DNA from: Effrenium voratum
Lineage: Eukaryota > Sar > Dinophyceae > Suessiales > Symbiodiniaceae
Direction: 5' to 3'
Assembly: GCA_963377175.1 (NCBI GenBank)
Contig: CAUJNA010003297.1
Span: 338,691-402,690, forward strand
Length of the DNA stretch: 64,000 bases
Part shown: in pieces, positions 43,406 through 57,100 of the stretch
Layout of the letters: each line of letters opens with the position of its first letter
How positions within the stretch are numbered: the stretch's first letter is position 1
Program-made: the position numbers and the translations under genes
The notes under the pieces: model-generated
Seen by the model: the letters and a program-made list of their open reading frames with translations, nothing else
Database searches by the model: none
Told to the model about the DNA's origin: nothing

Positions 43406-44036
43406 GAGAAGCACAGTCTTGATACTATACACACGTGCAGGCCAAAAAACATCTACAACATCAGTTTGGCACCTGCAACATACTGCTACTAGACAGCAGG
43501 TTGCTAGCGTCATGTCATTCAAGTTTATTTCATTGAATCCATAATATGAACTGAGTCTTTCGCATGCCAGTACAACCTTTCCACACGAGGAATGTGTCAA
43601 ACCCATCCAAGCATCTTCCCTCTGGACACGTTGGATCCGCCGCAGCCCCCCCCGTCAGCATGGGTGAGTGGCTGCCTGTGAGTGGCTGCCTGCTTGCTAA
43701 CTTGGGCCTGGCAAATGGTTGCGCAACCTATCTGCAAGGTGCCCCGATAAGTGAATACAGTAATGCCTTCGACAGGTCTAAGTCTCTGGCATGTAGTACT
43801 TGAAGCGCTGAAGTGCCTGGCGACAAACTATTTCTGTGACTTCCGAAGTTTGGCTCCGTGTCTCAGTTTCGGGGATCCGCTTGGGTGCATTCGGCAAGGA
43901 AGCCCGCAGTCATGAGGAGTCTCTAGACTTGATCGCTTTTCAATTCCCTCAGTGACTCATGCAATGCTGCTGTCAAGGTTGGGGCGTTCCTCAGCATGAA
44001 GTCATACCAAACAGATCCTTGCAGCTCGCCCCATGC

Positions 44037-46254
44037 TTACAGCCTGCTGATGAAGGCGCAGACCGGATGAATCTCCTTGCCATCGTAGTACGATCTGGCC
44101 GCAGCACGGATGTGAACTGACAAGCTCTGAAACACCCTGTTTCATCAATATGTGAGAACATTGAATGCATGCTGAATTGGGTGCTCAGCAATTCAAACCG
44201 ACTATGCTTTGCCAGCGGCCTCAACGCAAGCAGAGTGTCTGAGACTTGGGACTGCAGCCGAGTTCTGAAGTTAAGTTTGGGCATGCTATGAACGATGCCA
44301 TGATTGAACTGTTTCCTTTATTTCGGATTGCATTTCTGGTGAGAAATCCGAACCCCGCATTTGCCGGAAACAATGGAAAATAACCGAGATACATCCACGC
44401 CGCCTCTTTAAATAGCAATGTGTATAGCATTCATACAATGGGCTGAATGAAGTATTGGACAGTGTCCCCTCTGCCTATCTGACCAGGCCTTCTACCGGGT
44501 TCAATAATTTTCATGCCACTTCAAACATGCAATGACATCTCGGAGAGCGAATCTGTGCACAACGACTCAAAGCACAAATGCAACCACATAAACACTCGGG
44601 TCTGATCCATGCCCCGCCTCTGTTTTTGCTTCCAACAGCTCTTCGAAATCCTGGCAGTTCCATCAACGCACGGCTCAGACACAAACAGCATATTCAAATT
44701 CCCACATGTTGGGATTCCACGGGTGTCATTGTGTGAAATCCAGCAGCATTCGTTGTAGGCTGGCCAACCGCAGCCAGTTCGATCCTTCTGGTACTCGATG
44801 ACGCCCGTGTCATTGTTCAAAAGGCCAGGGTTGATGCCAAGAACCTGACTAAGACTCACATTGGGTCGCGGTCTAGTACAATAGAAATTCCCGTCCTACT
44901 GAACACGCGCACGGACATTGCCACTGCATTCGGTTCACTTGTGGGAAGCCAAAGTGCAATCCTCACAATGCCTGGCCTGGATTTCTGCTCGGCAAGGCGA
45001 TTGCCGGATCTTGCAGGTCATGCGCACCTGCAAGACTGTGCGGTAGGGCGCCAAATCCCTGACCTATGAAAATTTGGGAATCCTTCAAAGCAAACAAAAC
45101 AGGTCGAGGCAATCAAAGGAGTAAGGCTGCGCATCGCAGCCATCTTGCCATCGCCCAAAATACGCGTCTGCCTTGTGTGCAGATTCGTCTGGACGTCCTG
45201 CCTGTGAAGTGAAGGGGCCGATGTCCATGGAAGGAAAGAAGAGATAAACGACATCACCTGCAGAGCCAGGTGGAGTCACTTAGCTTGCACTCATGGGAAA
45301 GCGTCAATCTTAGGGACTGTACTTTTCTGCAAGAAACAAAGCCTTGGGAAGACGCCAACGTCATGTTGACACATTACAGTGGTAGTTTGCTGATGGTCTC
45401 TGCATGCTCAGTGGAACTCCGCTCCGTTCCCCCACCCAAATCTGACAGCAAAACAGCTGGAACAAAAGAATCATGTCAGGAGTACTGTGTCAGCCTCAAT
45501 TGGATTTGCAATTCACTTCAGAATCAGCTAGAAAAGGAGTTATCTAATTGAATCCAAATTGAACATGCAAGTAGCCAGGGTTTAATGGGAATACACAATC
45601 CACAAATAGCAAATCATATGACCTGGGTCGCTCGCGGCTACAACATGTCATATCCTGCTGTATGGGAAGTGACCCACTGTCAAAGTCAGAACGATCACAA
45701 CACGCCTGTACCCAAGACCTGATTCGGAGTACAGGGGCCATGCTGATCTTGTGTTCAACCCTACGATTGACGCCGTGCCTTCCTTCTCAGTGCGCTCCAC
45801 ACCACTGAAAAGCACCTCTGTCGCCTTGTCCTCCATGACTTTGTCCATCCATTCGACGCTGCAGCCTGAAGCAATGACATGGCGTGTGAACCAGGACTGC
45901 CAACGCACATTGTGCCGCACTGCAGCAACAACAAATCAGCGAGAACCTGCCTGTCAGCCATTGACATCCACCCTGCCAGCCCATCCCCAACATCTGCCCT
46001 GCCGGTGCCTGGCAAATCTTGTCTCGCCGTCTGCTCCACCACCACTCTCACTGGGCGCCCCTCTGCCCGTCGTGCAGTCCGCGCACGTGTGCGGATCGCC
46101 TGCGCACCGCGTGAGGCCACAAAGGCCGCACACGCCGCGCACGCGGTGCCCGGTGTCGTTCTGGATGCGCGTGGCGCGCTTGTTTGGGATGCGCATGTGT
46201 GGGGCGGGGCAAAGGCAACGCCGCGGGGCAATGGCAGGACCAGCGCCATCGACG
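44037..46254 (-). CDS. Cysteine-rich, probably secreted protein of unknown family
   Basis: Minus exons: 46254-46028 (CLCPAPHMRIPNKRATRI, GVCGLCGLTRCAGDPHTC), 45919-45779 (WQSWFTRHVIASGCSVEWMD, KVMEDKATEVLFSGVERTEK), 45257-about 45110 (VYLFFPSMDIGPF, GRWQDGCDAQPYSFDC), 45063-44950 (LQVRMTCKIRQSPCRAEIQA, RHCEDC), 44844-about 44640 (GCGWPAYNECCWISHNDTRG, IPTCGNLNMLF), 44126-44037 (AARSYYDGKEIHPVCAFISR, stop). Phases join 46028/45919, 45779/45257 and 44950/44844; ends of the third and fifth exons are unresolved. More than 15 cysteines and two Asn-x-Thr sites suggest an extracellular or lumenal protein. No signal peptide or known domain identified; a 5' exon may lie at 47.2 kb. Confidence 0.62.
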
Positions 46255-46779
46255 CTGGTAATTTGAGTCTGATTGATTGGAAACCAAGTGTCTCTGTTAA
46301 AGCTTGGCTGACGATGCATGGTAAGCAAATGAGTTGAGTCGTGAATGCTGTTGGGATAGTGGAAGCTTGGTTGGGAGGTACACATGCGCAGAGGCGGGAA
46401 CTGGGAATTAGACAATACCCCCCTGTAAACAAGGCTGGCACGACATTGCGCAAGGATGATGTTGCAACTCTAGGCACTCGCCTTGCAGTTTAGAATGAGT
46501 GTCGCTGTGCTGTGGCTGCTGTGGGTCTTTCCAAAATTTGAGCCTCGGCAGCTGAGTCGGCAGTCACCAAGCTGATCCCGCATATGCCTGTCCGGCCATG
46601 TTCCGAGCAAAAGTCATGGTCATGGCCGATGCTTGTCATCAGCAACCATTCACTGGCAAACAAGTCATCCTTTTCGGAGCCAAGACATCAGGTGCAGCGA
46701 CCGCATGTGATCATCCAAAACAGAACTCCCCCTTTCGAGATACTCTTTATGGAAAGCATTTGAATAGCACCATGGCTAG

Positions 46780-46830
46780 TTTCAAGAGAAGCCAAAGGGG
46801 AACCGCCCATGTTGAAGCTTCCCCTGTGAG
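46780..46830. mobile_element. Possible introner-like fragment
   Basis: AGAAGCCAAAGGGGAACCGC resembles the GGCCAAAGGGAAAAC block of other copies; the rest of the element is not evident. Confidence 0.3.
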
Positions 46831-46869
46831 ACAAGCACGATTCTCATTCACATCATCCAGTGTCTTGTC

Positions 46870-46950
46870 CTTCGTGTTTCCGCGCCTCTGGCGACATCTC
46901 CGTGTTGGATGGCTGCCGCTGAGCAAAGGCCTGGCCAAACATCACACCCA
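46870..46950 (-). CDS. Possible ankyrin-like fragment
   Basis: Minus frame LCSAAAIQHGDVARGAETR resembles the ankyrin helix pair (l..Aa..Gdva). An overlapping minus frame is similarly biased. Low confidence. Confidence 0.25.
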
Positions 46951-47067
46951 AAGGTACAGGAGCACCACTGGCGGCTTTTCCTCTTTGGTATCGTTCTGAA
47001 CCAACTACGATACGGCTGGTCGAGCAGCCCTAGCGTTCGCTGGCCCACGCCAAGAAGGGTCAACCAA

Positions 47068-47101
47068 AAAGTAACCTTCAGCTAAAAGTAACCTTTAGCT
47101 T
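47068..47101. repeat. 17-bp tandem duplication
   Basis: AAAAGTAACCTTCAGCT is followed directly by AAAAGTAACCTTTAGCT. Confidence 0.9.
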
Positions 47102-47193
47102 GACAAGCAATCTGCGCAACCCAGCTGCACCTGACCTCTCTTTGGCTCACTTTTCCGCAATCACGCCACATCTCAAGGTGCAATTCAGAGCGC

Positions 47194-47250
47194 CTCGCGG
47201 ACATTCGCATCCAGAGCTTCTATAGCCGAAGTGTCGCTGATGCGGGTGCC
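47194..47250 (-). CDS. Small exon, possible 5' exon of the Cys-rich gene
   Basis: Exon from GTGCAG|GGC to CGCGAG|GCGCTC, 19 codons in phase 0: GTRISDTSAIEALDANVRE. The frame is open upstream through CFFIRV and would stop at 47188 if unspliced. Same strand as the Cys-rich gene and 0.9 kb upstream. Confidence 0.42.
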
Positions 47251-47699
47251 CTGCACGCGGATAAAGAAACATACGCTGAGCACGCACGGGACATAGCCGC
47301 TGCAAAATGTGGCTCTCACTCTCTTTCTTTCGGAGGTGAAATTGGGCAGCCTCATTATATCCTTCACCATTCAACCCGTGGACTATGTAAAACACTGTCG
47401 GTCATTGCATTCGCGATTTTCATGCCCACGTATCTGGACCCTCCAAAAGTACAGAAATGTCGTACATTTCCCAAAAATACGTACCTGTACACTTTGTGGG
47501 AAACTTAATGGACAGCGTCTTCAGGAGGCTGTGAGCGTTTGTGGTGTGGTGTCCGCTGTTCGGGCTTACACAGCTTGCAACACAATATATACTGCCCTCA
47601 AATCTAATTCCGCGTCATGCCTGATGTCTCTATCTGCTTTGAGGCCACGTGTGACAGTTTCCTTTCCTGTTTTTTTCAACTGCGCATAGTGTGCTGGAA

Positions 47700-48140
47700 A
47701 AGTACGGACGTCTGCGGAAATTTGCCTGGTTGGTGAATTGCCCACATTAACTTGGCTTTTAGCCCGGAGAGCACGACAGCACCAGAGTCAGAGCCGGAGC
47801 TTAACGTTAGGTTCTTGCAGCAAAAACAAACCGTATGTTCATGGTCCTTGACTTTGTAAGGTCACTCGCAACACAAGCTAGTTTTGGTCAGATGTATGGA
47901 TGTCAACTAAATGCACTGATGTTTGTGGATATTATTTGAAAACAACTGCCCTTAGGTGGTCCAGGTGACGAGGAATGTCACAAGCCACCCGCTGCTACTT
48001 CTGGAATGAGCGTAGAAACAGGTAGCATGGCAAAATGAGATCATGCAGGTGTCTTGTAATCAGGAGTCGTCCCGCCAAGCGTGTTGATGTAAACATTGCA
48101 GCTTGTCCCATCGTTCTAAAAACAAATCCTCGATGTTTGC
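47700..48140. other. Intergenic, nothing recognised
   Basis: 3' flank of the ankyrin gene; no coding bias, no repeat. Confidence 0.5.
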
Positions 48141-48147
48141 GTAAGCA

Positions 48148-51100
48148 TCAAGCAGGCCGGGTCAAACCGTCCACCTCTGTAAGTGCTTGTGCCTCCACCA
48201 TGCTATGATAGATCACAGCGACACCATCGCTCCGCTCCAACAGCTTGTCCCACTTCCTCATGATCTTGTACCTGGAGTCTCAGGGCTTGCAGCTCGGATG
48301 TGAAGTTGTCCGGAAACCTATGCCCATCCATGAATGAAAGAACATGAAAGAACATCCGGGCATTGCGCGAGAAATTCCAAACTGAACATCAAGTGCCCGC
48401 AACGAGCTGCTTTTGACTTGGAAGTGGCCCAAACAGGGAGAGGGGACCAGTGGGTAGGTGGTGCATCGAAGCATTTCTGTTGAGTTTACCCATCATAGCT
48501 GTTGTCCATCCACAGTATCTTTTGTTAAGCCTTAAGCTCGCGCTGCAAGCGGATGTCTCGGATTGATCCAAGCTGCACCGCCGCATGGTTCAGCTCCGCG
48601 TAGCCCTTGAGTCGATAGATGCCCTCAGCCAGGCGCCCCAAAGCCTGGCGACGTGGGTTGGCTTCGAGGGTACCCTTTTCAAGTTGGTTTAAAGGGAAAC
48701 CTGAAGGACAACCCATTTTGGGACATACGCAAGCCACGGTGCATGACGTCGAATCTGCGACGGTCGGTGCCATGGTGCCAGTGGGGGTATTTAGCTTCTT
48801 GGACTCCTCCGTGGCGAACGGTTGGCACCAGGCTGAACCACATGGCTAGCGACTTTCGATGGGGAACCACGTGGAAAGTGGTTGGTGGACGTGAATCCCC
48901 AACGAATTTTGATCTCCAAAGGATCCCCGATTAAAATACACACCGATATGACATTGAACAACTGTTCATGGTGCACCATGTCTGCGACTTGTGCGGTCCA
49001 CCTGGTTTCGCAGCTTACATGTCTTTACGGAAATCAACCATACCTGCCACTGCCCACTGCAGAATCTGCCGGGCATAGCCAGGCCAGAACAGCAGGTGCC
49101 TGACAAAAGCTGGAATTATATTTTTTGAGTATCATTGTTGCTCTCGCCGGATGTGTGTCAAACGACCCTAAAACGCGTGCAAATATACAGGGCAGGCCCC
49201 GATCTGCCCGGCCTCGAACATGTTGAGCTCTAGGAAGTGGCTCATGGGGTTCTGTTGCGCTTCTGCGCCTGAGCCTGGCATAAGCACAGCCCTTGGAACC
49301 GACTCCCAACTTAGGCGTGGGGGCGCAGGGAGTGTTAAGGGACCAAAGGAAGTGAGGAGGGATGTTTTGAAAGATCCGGCTAGACGGTGCTGAAGCCTGA
49401 TTCTCTGTACGGCTCGGCTGGCAAGGACCGAGTAAACAAGTGGACTACCAGGCAGCCTCCTCGCGTCCAATGTTTGCAGCTTTCTTTGGTTCGCGGACTG
49501 GGCAAAATAAAGATACGGCGTTGGTTAAAATCATACTGCCCTAAACTCAATCCACAAACCCCAACCACTAATTAAGCCCCGTCCGCAAATGTCCTGACTC
49601 AAAATCTCTGCCGCGCGCCAAACAAACAAGGACATCCCAGCCCATGCGAGCTTTTCACCACCGCACGCTCCCGAAACAAGGCTTCCAAGGTATCACCTCT
49701 TTGAGGTGACACATGAGGCTTAGCGCGGTTCGATGCGGCTCGCGGCAAACACGCGAAGCAGGCGAACCTGTGACTGATTCATCACTGAACCTGCTGCAAC
49801 TGGATCCCAACGGGGATTCGACTGGAACAAATGAGCGGGGAGTCCAAGGCACCAATTCAGCGATTTGCGGTTCGACCGCTTGCATTGGCTCCCCCTCGAG
49901 ATCCTCCAAACTTGGCTCCTGCAAGCCGACAGCTGTTGGCTGTACACGAGGTAAACGTGGTTTAGTGCCGCACTTGCAACATGACACACCAGTGCCATTC
50001 TGTCAACATCATGTGCGCATCTTCGCGGTCAATCCATCCCAACGTGGACCATGAACACAAGTGTTAAGCAGCCAGTTCGCTGGTCGGTATTCACGTCTCA
50101 GACAGCAGGGAAGCCACGGGTCTTCGACCTGCGTAGATAAGCTGCACTTTTGACTTTGGAAGGACCTGAAACTGACGTCACATAATCCACATATGATTGG
50201 ATATGTTGTACGTGATTGGTTGTATGGGGGGCAATGTTGCTGTGATCTGTAAAGACGCTATCAGGCAAGCCTTAGGTTGTGAGATGCACTGCTTGCACAA
50301 AAGCAAATCCTGGAATTGATATTGGCGAAGCATATCTGTGATATACATTGTGTTCACGTGAGAAGTGCAAGTGGTCCCTCTCCCTCCCTGTAGGGGTCTT
50401 GAGAACGCATTCATCTCTTGGAGTTCAGGCGCACATAAAATCAAGTCCGACCTCGATCAACGGCAAGATCGCCGGGAGTTCTGCCCTTCTGGTCCTGCAA
50501 CATGGTTTGAAGGCTCTGTCTTGTTGTGAGCTTTGTTTTTGTTCGACGAATCAAAGTCCCAGGGATGAGCAACATGTCCTGCGTGTAACATCCCTGCTCG
50601 TCTTGAAACCAACCAAGAGTGTTTGATTGAAGGGAGTAGGCTCAGTGGTTTGCATCTCATTCCTTCCCGACACAACACATCCTCGCTGTTTCCGCTATGA
50701 TTCAACATGTTCAATCTTCAACTGTAGCAATCTGAGTTGGGCTCCCTCCAATCTCCTTCAAAGCCAGAAGCGCCCGTCGGTCAGGTGCCAGACCTCGTCA
50801 AACTACACACATGTTGTCTCAAGTGTGGGACGCCCTGGTTTGATGTACACGTGAAGATGTGTGCATAGAATAACATAATCTATATATATATATGTATATA
50901 TTATACATAATATAGGTATATATGTCAATGGTGCCGAACAACTGCACAAGCAAAAAAAACGTGGCTGCTGTCAATTTAATAGCTGCGAGACCCATGCATA
51001 TTTGCTGTAGAACATAATCCAGAGAGGGCAGTTGTCACAACCCACAAGCGCACAAGTTACAACTATGTTACAACTCTACGTCTATTGAGAATGGCAGCAA

Positions 51101-54100
51101 TAGTGCTTGACTATGTTCATTTCTGTCCTAATATTATTGTCTAAGAGATGCCAGGGAACTAATCAGAAAATCGACCAAACTTTGCCAACGCCTGGCTTCT
51201 CCATCATTATTTCCCACGCACTCGTCTAGAGCGTGAATGAGTCAGTGATTTGTTTTTCTTTCCAGGCTCACCTTTCCATGTAACTCCCATTTGTCTAGTG
51301 TTTCTGTTAGTGAGCAGCACCTCTCTTCCTTTGGTCTTCCTCTCTTCATCACGGCGGGAGAAGGGAAAGCCGCGATGAGATGAGATGACGAGAAAGAGAT
51401 GGTCATTTTATCTCCTGGATGGTTCGGTGCGTGTGGTTGCTTCTCAACATGCGGTCATGTGAAAATGGCTGATGGCGCAGTTCCTGGCCTCGACTCCAGG
51501 TAAATCATTGGGAACCCTCTGGTAGACATCATTTACATACTTGTGTCTCCCAACCCTGTTTGAGGGTATGATCTATCACAAAAGCCCAGAATCCATCCAG
51601 GCCACCATAGACCGCTCCGGCCGCCTCAGGCCCCGGCGGAGCAGCGCTTTGGCTGCCTCCTCATGGCCGCGGTAAGCCACGAGGTGAAGTGCCTAGGCGC
51701 AAGGGAGACTGCCCTAGTGGACAATTGGGTATGGGTCAAAATTGAACCACCAGGGAACCGCAGGTTTTGGTCCTTGTTTCCATTTACCAGGATTCCATTT
51801 TGGGTACATATGTTTGACCCACAGCCGACTCAGCTAGTACAAAGACACTGACTTGGTTGTTTCGTGAGCCTACTCCTTCTCCCCCCCCCCCCGATTGTTG
51901 TGTCGAACAAACAACGTGCGCCACTCGCACGAGCAATAACCTAGCTAGTCTACCTCAGCTGCTGACCCCTTCACACAGTTGCAGCCACTGCCCATGGATG
52001 ACGCCCTCGGAACAAAACATGTGATTTGAACCTTACAATCCGCAATGCTGTCAAAGGTCCCAGCAATGTTCTGTCGGTCCATCTACGATTGCGTTCACAT
52101 GCCTCGGATTCATACGGTCTTGGAGTCAGCACTAGGTCAGCTCTGCCAAGCGGATTGTTTTCCCTAATCTGGCATACCATTGATAGACTCAGTTGTCACA
52201 TTATGTTGTGAAATGATACCCAGGACTCAGCACTTTAAGTAGTCCAAGTACCTTGCCCGCATGTGTCACAGTGCGACGGCCCTGTCAAGACTTTGGAAGG
52301 AAACCAGTAGGAAGGCAACCACTCAGAGCCCAAACGCGTGTACGCACGAATGCGGGGGGAATCTCAAAGGTAGACAGACTATTGCATCCCTCCACACAGC
52401 AGAGTAAAACACCTCCAACCCACAGCACCAGGAGCGCGGCAGAAAACCCATTCCACTTCTCCAAGGTATCCTTCAAGCGCGAGCCCCGGTCCGGGTCCGA
52501 CTCCAGCCTGGGAAAGGGAGGGATGGCAGACTTCCAACCTGTATGAACCCTCGGAACAGCTTCGAGGTCCAAAGAGGGAAGAAGCTTGCAAAGGAAGCAA
52601 GGAATGCTGGCAATAGCTTCCGTGGCAACAGAACTCCAAAACATAAGACAATCCAGTGAATAAGTTGACAGGCAACTGTAGTTGAGTTGTTGCTGTTTAT
52701 CCAATCCAGCTGGGGTTCACAAGCAAACAACCTTCACTCATACCTTCTTGACAATGGCTTTGTTTGAGCCACGCTCCGCGAGCTGATGCGACAAACACAT
52801 TCTGCCTCGTCCATTGCATTGGTGATTAGAAACGGAAAATGCTACTTGCTCAAAGGGCATTTAGGCTACCTGGGAGTTTGTCGGGACCCCCGGAGGAAGT
52901 TGGTCAAACGTGACTTCTTTGGTTAAGGACGGGTTGGGAACCCACAGTAAAGCCCCCGAGCTCCCGGCAGGGTCTCCACGACCCCGGTCTGGCCCTTCTC
53001 GCAGGCCAGCTGCAGCCTCGGCCGCAGGCTCCGAATCGGCCTCAACTTTTGGTATGTCTTACGGAGACACTAGTTCCATGAGTGACGAGGCTTCATGTTT
53101 ACTTTTTGAATTGTTTTTCTTGGCACCCATTTTGCCGTTTGCGAGAGACGGCTTTGTAAGCAGTCGCCACTCACTAGGATGTTTGTACAATGCTTTGAGA
53201 GTACAGCTGAACTGCAAGCAAAACAATGAGCAGCGTATGAAACCATCTGCATATGGAAAATGGGGGGAATAGGTTTTGTTGCAGGCTTCTGCGCTGCACG
53301 TGTCTTGATCAGAAACAATCATTGGCTAGATGCATGGTTGCCTGAACACGAACAATGACAAGCTGAGGGGGGACCGATGCTGCCATCGATGTAAATTGCT
53401 AACCTTTGGATCTATATGTGTGTGTGTGTTGAGTGTTGCCCCGCTGTGAAACAGACTATAATATGCCTCCAAGGGCGCGCCCTACCGCAGATTGCTGCAA
53501 CACATTATCGTTATTCATCATCATGTATCAAAACAACATCTGTCTAGCTACATATATATATATATATGTGTGTGAATCATACAGCCGTCATTCAGCTACT
53601 GCTTTGTTTGTATACATAAATGGACACCCCCACACAAAGCAGGCACAAACACATGACACTGGCCCACGCAGGCACACATACGAGCAAACGTCAAACAACG
53701 AACACGAAGACTTCCACCAGAGAACGAAGTCTCGGGCTTACATCATTGTTGAGCTCATGTAGGGGACGGGGCTCCTTTGGGTCCATATCAAAAGGACATG
53801 AAAGTAGCCGTATAGCGATGCTCTGAGCTAGCCTCCTGCTCATGAGCAGGGATTTTTTGCTGCAGCAACCGTCACTCGGCACCTGTAGGGGCATCGGTCA
53901 AACATCTGAAAGGGCATCGGTCGGGGGGCGTCGGTCGGGGCTTGGTTTCCCGAAATTGCGTTGTCTAAGGGGCTGTCTCTCTGCTTGTATTTTACATCAC
54001 TCCCCATGCTGAACGGCCACAGCACGCCACGCGCGTCACGAGCAATCTGCGCACCATGCCTTACTACGAGCCTCTTGTCACAGACCTGGCCAGCATGGTA

Positions 54101-57100
54101 GGCACGCCTCCGACAAACATCTGCGCGAGCCGCGCTTTGCGCGAGCCTGCGCTCTGTGACAAGCTCTGTCACACAGCCGTGTTTGACAAGCTCTGTCAGA
54201 GCTACTTGTCACATCTGTCTGTCGCAGGCTCTGTCACATCTGTCTGTCAGATCTGTCTGTTGCATCTGTCTGTGAAAGGCTATCTGTCACAGGCTCTATC
54301 ACTTCTGTCTGCCAGATCTGTGTATCACATGTGTCTGTCACAAATGTCGCAGGCTCTGACCAAAATTTACCAGCCCAAGTTTGACGCGCTCTTCCACGGT
54401 CCACTCTGCCATGACTTTTACCAGATTACAGGAGCCAAAAAAGCTTTTACAACAAACCATGTAGCATTGCACGTATTTACTCTTATAAAGGGCATCGGTC
54501 TTGGGTAGGCCCCCATTGGTTTTCGGGGCTTTTAATAAGTTTTTGGGGATTATGAGCTAAGTGATGTCGCGCCGAATACAGCCGCAATCATTCAATAATA
54601 TTGTCGGGTACTAATGTGTATATATATATATATATATTGACCCATTGTATACGTACTTACTTTGTTGGCACTCAGGATTTTGTTGCTGGGCTCCTTGCGG
54701 TGTGAAGCCGCCAGACTTGTCCTGATGCTCATGGGACCCCAATTGGCTCCGTCGCAATGCACCGCCTTGAACGCCCCCGCATGATTCGCACAAATCTTCG
54801 CGGAAAACCTGGTACGAAGTTGAGGCATTGCAAAGTGACTGGTCAAACTTCAGCAGATCGCTTCAATAATGAATTGACGGACTCAAAAGCTCGCTCCGGC
54901 CTTGGCTGCTAGCAAGGTCGAAGCATTCGGTGCAAGCCTTGCATGGCGCTGCGTCACGGAGGCTGTAAACTTATAACTTCTTAAACCATGCTTGTCATCG
55001 TATCACAGTGCGGAAGCTTGGCTGATTGATTGTTGTCAGCATCCCCACTGCAAAAGTGACTCTCTCAGGCCATGTGCAGTGTTGGAGTCAGAATTGAAGA
55101 AGCTAAGAGAACAGTTCTGAGAAGGGCCTCATCATCCCACATGTACTTGATATAGAATGCAACCGGCACCACCTTGTGGCTTCTTTGAGTGGGCGCGCAA
55201 TTCTCCGAGCTTGGAATCACCGTTTTCGGAGGAACAGGCGTCCGCACTTTCGGACTTTCCTTCCTTCAGGCTATCCCGGCGGGTTGCCACGCGCCGAAAG
55301 GAGTTGCCTGTATTTTCGATGGACCTTGGTGGACCTTCGCAAACTTCAAGAAGCAAAAGACAGAACCACATTAATTTGCCCATGAGTATAGCTGATGGCA
55401 ACTTGCCCATGACGTGGCCAGTTTCGAAGCAAAAAGCTCTGGGCCGCCCAGCTCCAACAAGACCTTGCACAGCTCCGCATGGCCGGCCCCCGCGGCCAGG
55501 TGTAAGGCCTAGTTGCTGGAGGGGGAGGTTTCCTTGTGGTGGAGGCAATCATTGCTACTCACAACTCTCATTCTATCACTAGCTTTGTTGTGCTCGTTAC
55601 TGGAAGTTGCTTTCAACTAGTTGCCACGGTCTTTGCTTGATACTGGAGAAATACCTAGATCTATCACTACCCATTGTTTCTTTGCTGTTGCTTAGAACCT
55701 CTGTGTTCAAAAGGCAACATAAGCTTTCGTGGGTGATGTTGAAGGGCAAATATGTGCAAATATAGGGAACGTGGATATTCATGAAATGGGGGTGTCTCCA
55801 AATAAGGGAACACCCCCCCAAAAAAAAGAAAAACAAAAACATGGGGCCGTCATGGGGCCCGGTTTCTTTCTGACGTAGAATGCCGGTCCCAAAAGGGTAT
55901 CCTCAACAAAGAGACGCACTCGAATGCGTGATCTTGAGGTCTCCGATCTTTCCCTGGCATGATGGTGCGGTTTTGGGGGTCATGGGTTTCGGGCAGTCCA
56001 CGTGCCGAAAATTTGATGAATGTCCAATTCAGCTACAAGTACTGCTTCACAGTCACAGTTGCTCAATGACGGTAGAACTACGGAAACGGACCCCAAAAAA
56101 CAAGTGCCATGCAGCTGCTGGGTTGTGCCGGTTTGCGTAGAGAGGCTGTTCCCCCCCGATCTGTCAAGTCAGCCACAGGAGCGCAGCAGTGCGAAACAAA
56201 TTATGTGTTTAAAAATTGGGGACTCCACATAGTTGGTTGCATGTTGTTCTTTTTCCGCAAAGCCATACATGGCCCCCAAATGAACGCGTAACCTGAGCCT
56301 CCCGCCGTTTGCCCAGCAAACCTCTCTTGGGCCAGAAGTAGGCCGTCAATATCTGGGCAAAGCTCCACCCTGCGCCGGTGGAAACATGCAGCCGTCGCCC
56401 AAGCCAGTCTCAGGGAACATCGGTTTGAGGTATTGTCCCATTGTACTCAGCATCCGAGGAAAGAATCGCAGGGAAGGCCATTCATGGATGTTGGCTTGGT
56501 TACTCATCAGTATTGCTGGCCATGTCTGTTGCTTGGCGAATTGAGCATCCTGCAACAATCAGAAAGGAGACGACGACAACCAAAATTGTCACAGCCCACA
56601 CGAGGTTCCAGTGTTTTGCAGTTACCTTCCGATTGTCTTCCGGTGTTGTCGATCACTACCCTTCTACAAGGCGCTGGACTGGCTGAAAGACAGCAGGCCG
56701 GAATGGGCTGCTGGCCGAACAAGTCCGCAACAGCTAATACCGTGCCCACTTGCATTCGCCTCCTGCTATACAGAATGGCACCCGCAGCGATTGGCCATAA
56801 CTCGACCAGCAGCTCAAACCACCAGGCTTCCGGGCAGGGTACGGACAGTCTCCAAATGACCGCGCCTGGGCCAAATGATTCCTTGTCCAATGTTTGTCTG
56901 TCATCAAATGAGCTAGCCTACACTTCTTGCCTTTCACGAGAGGGCTGTGCCGACTCCAGGACCATGCTGTTGAAACCTCAAAGGATATTGTACTAACATC
57001 ACGCCAACCCACCCAAGGCAGACCGGCACAAATACCATCCTGAGGTAAAACCTCGCACGCTCGCACAGTCCATTCGCACACTGCACGCAGGGTACTCAGA

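Noticed and set aside
45751..46337. Plus ORFs of 150-170 codons
   Set aside because: Antisense to the cysteine-rich exons, which have near-complete third-position G/C bias in the minus frame.
52253..52730. Minus ORFs of 85-139 codons at 52.3-52.7 kb
   Set aside because: No ankyrin or other motif, no clear splice signals and frames compete; left as intron.
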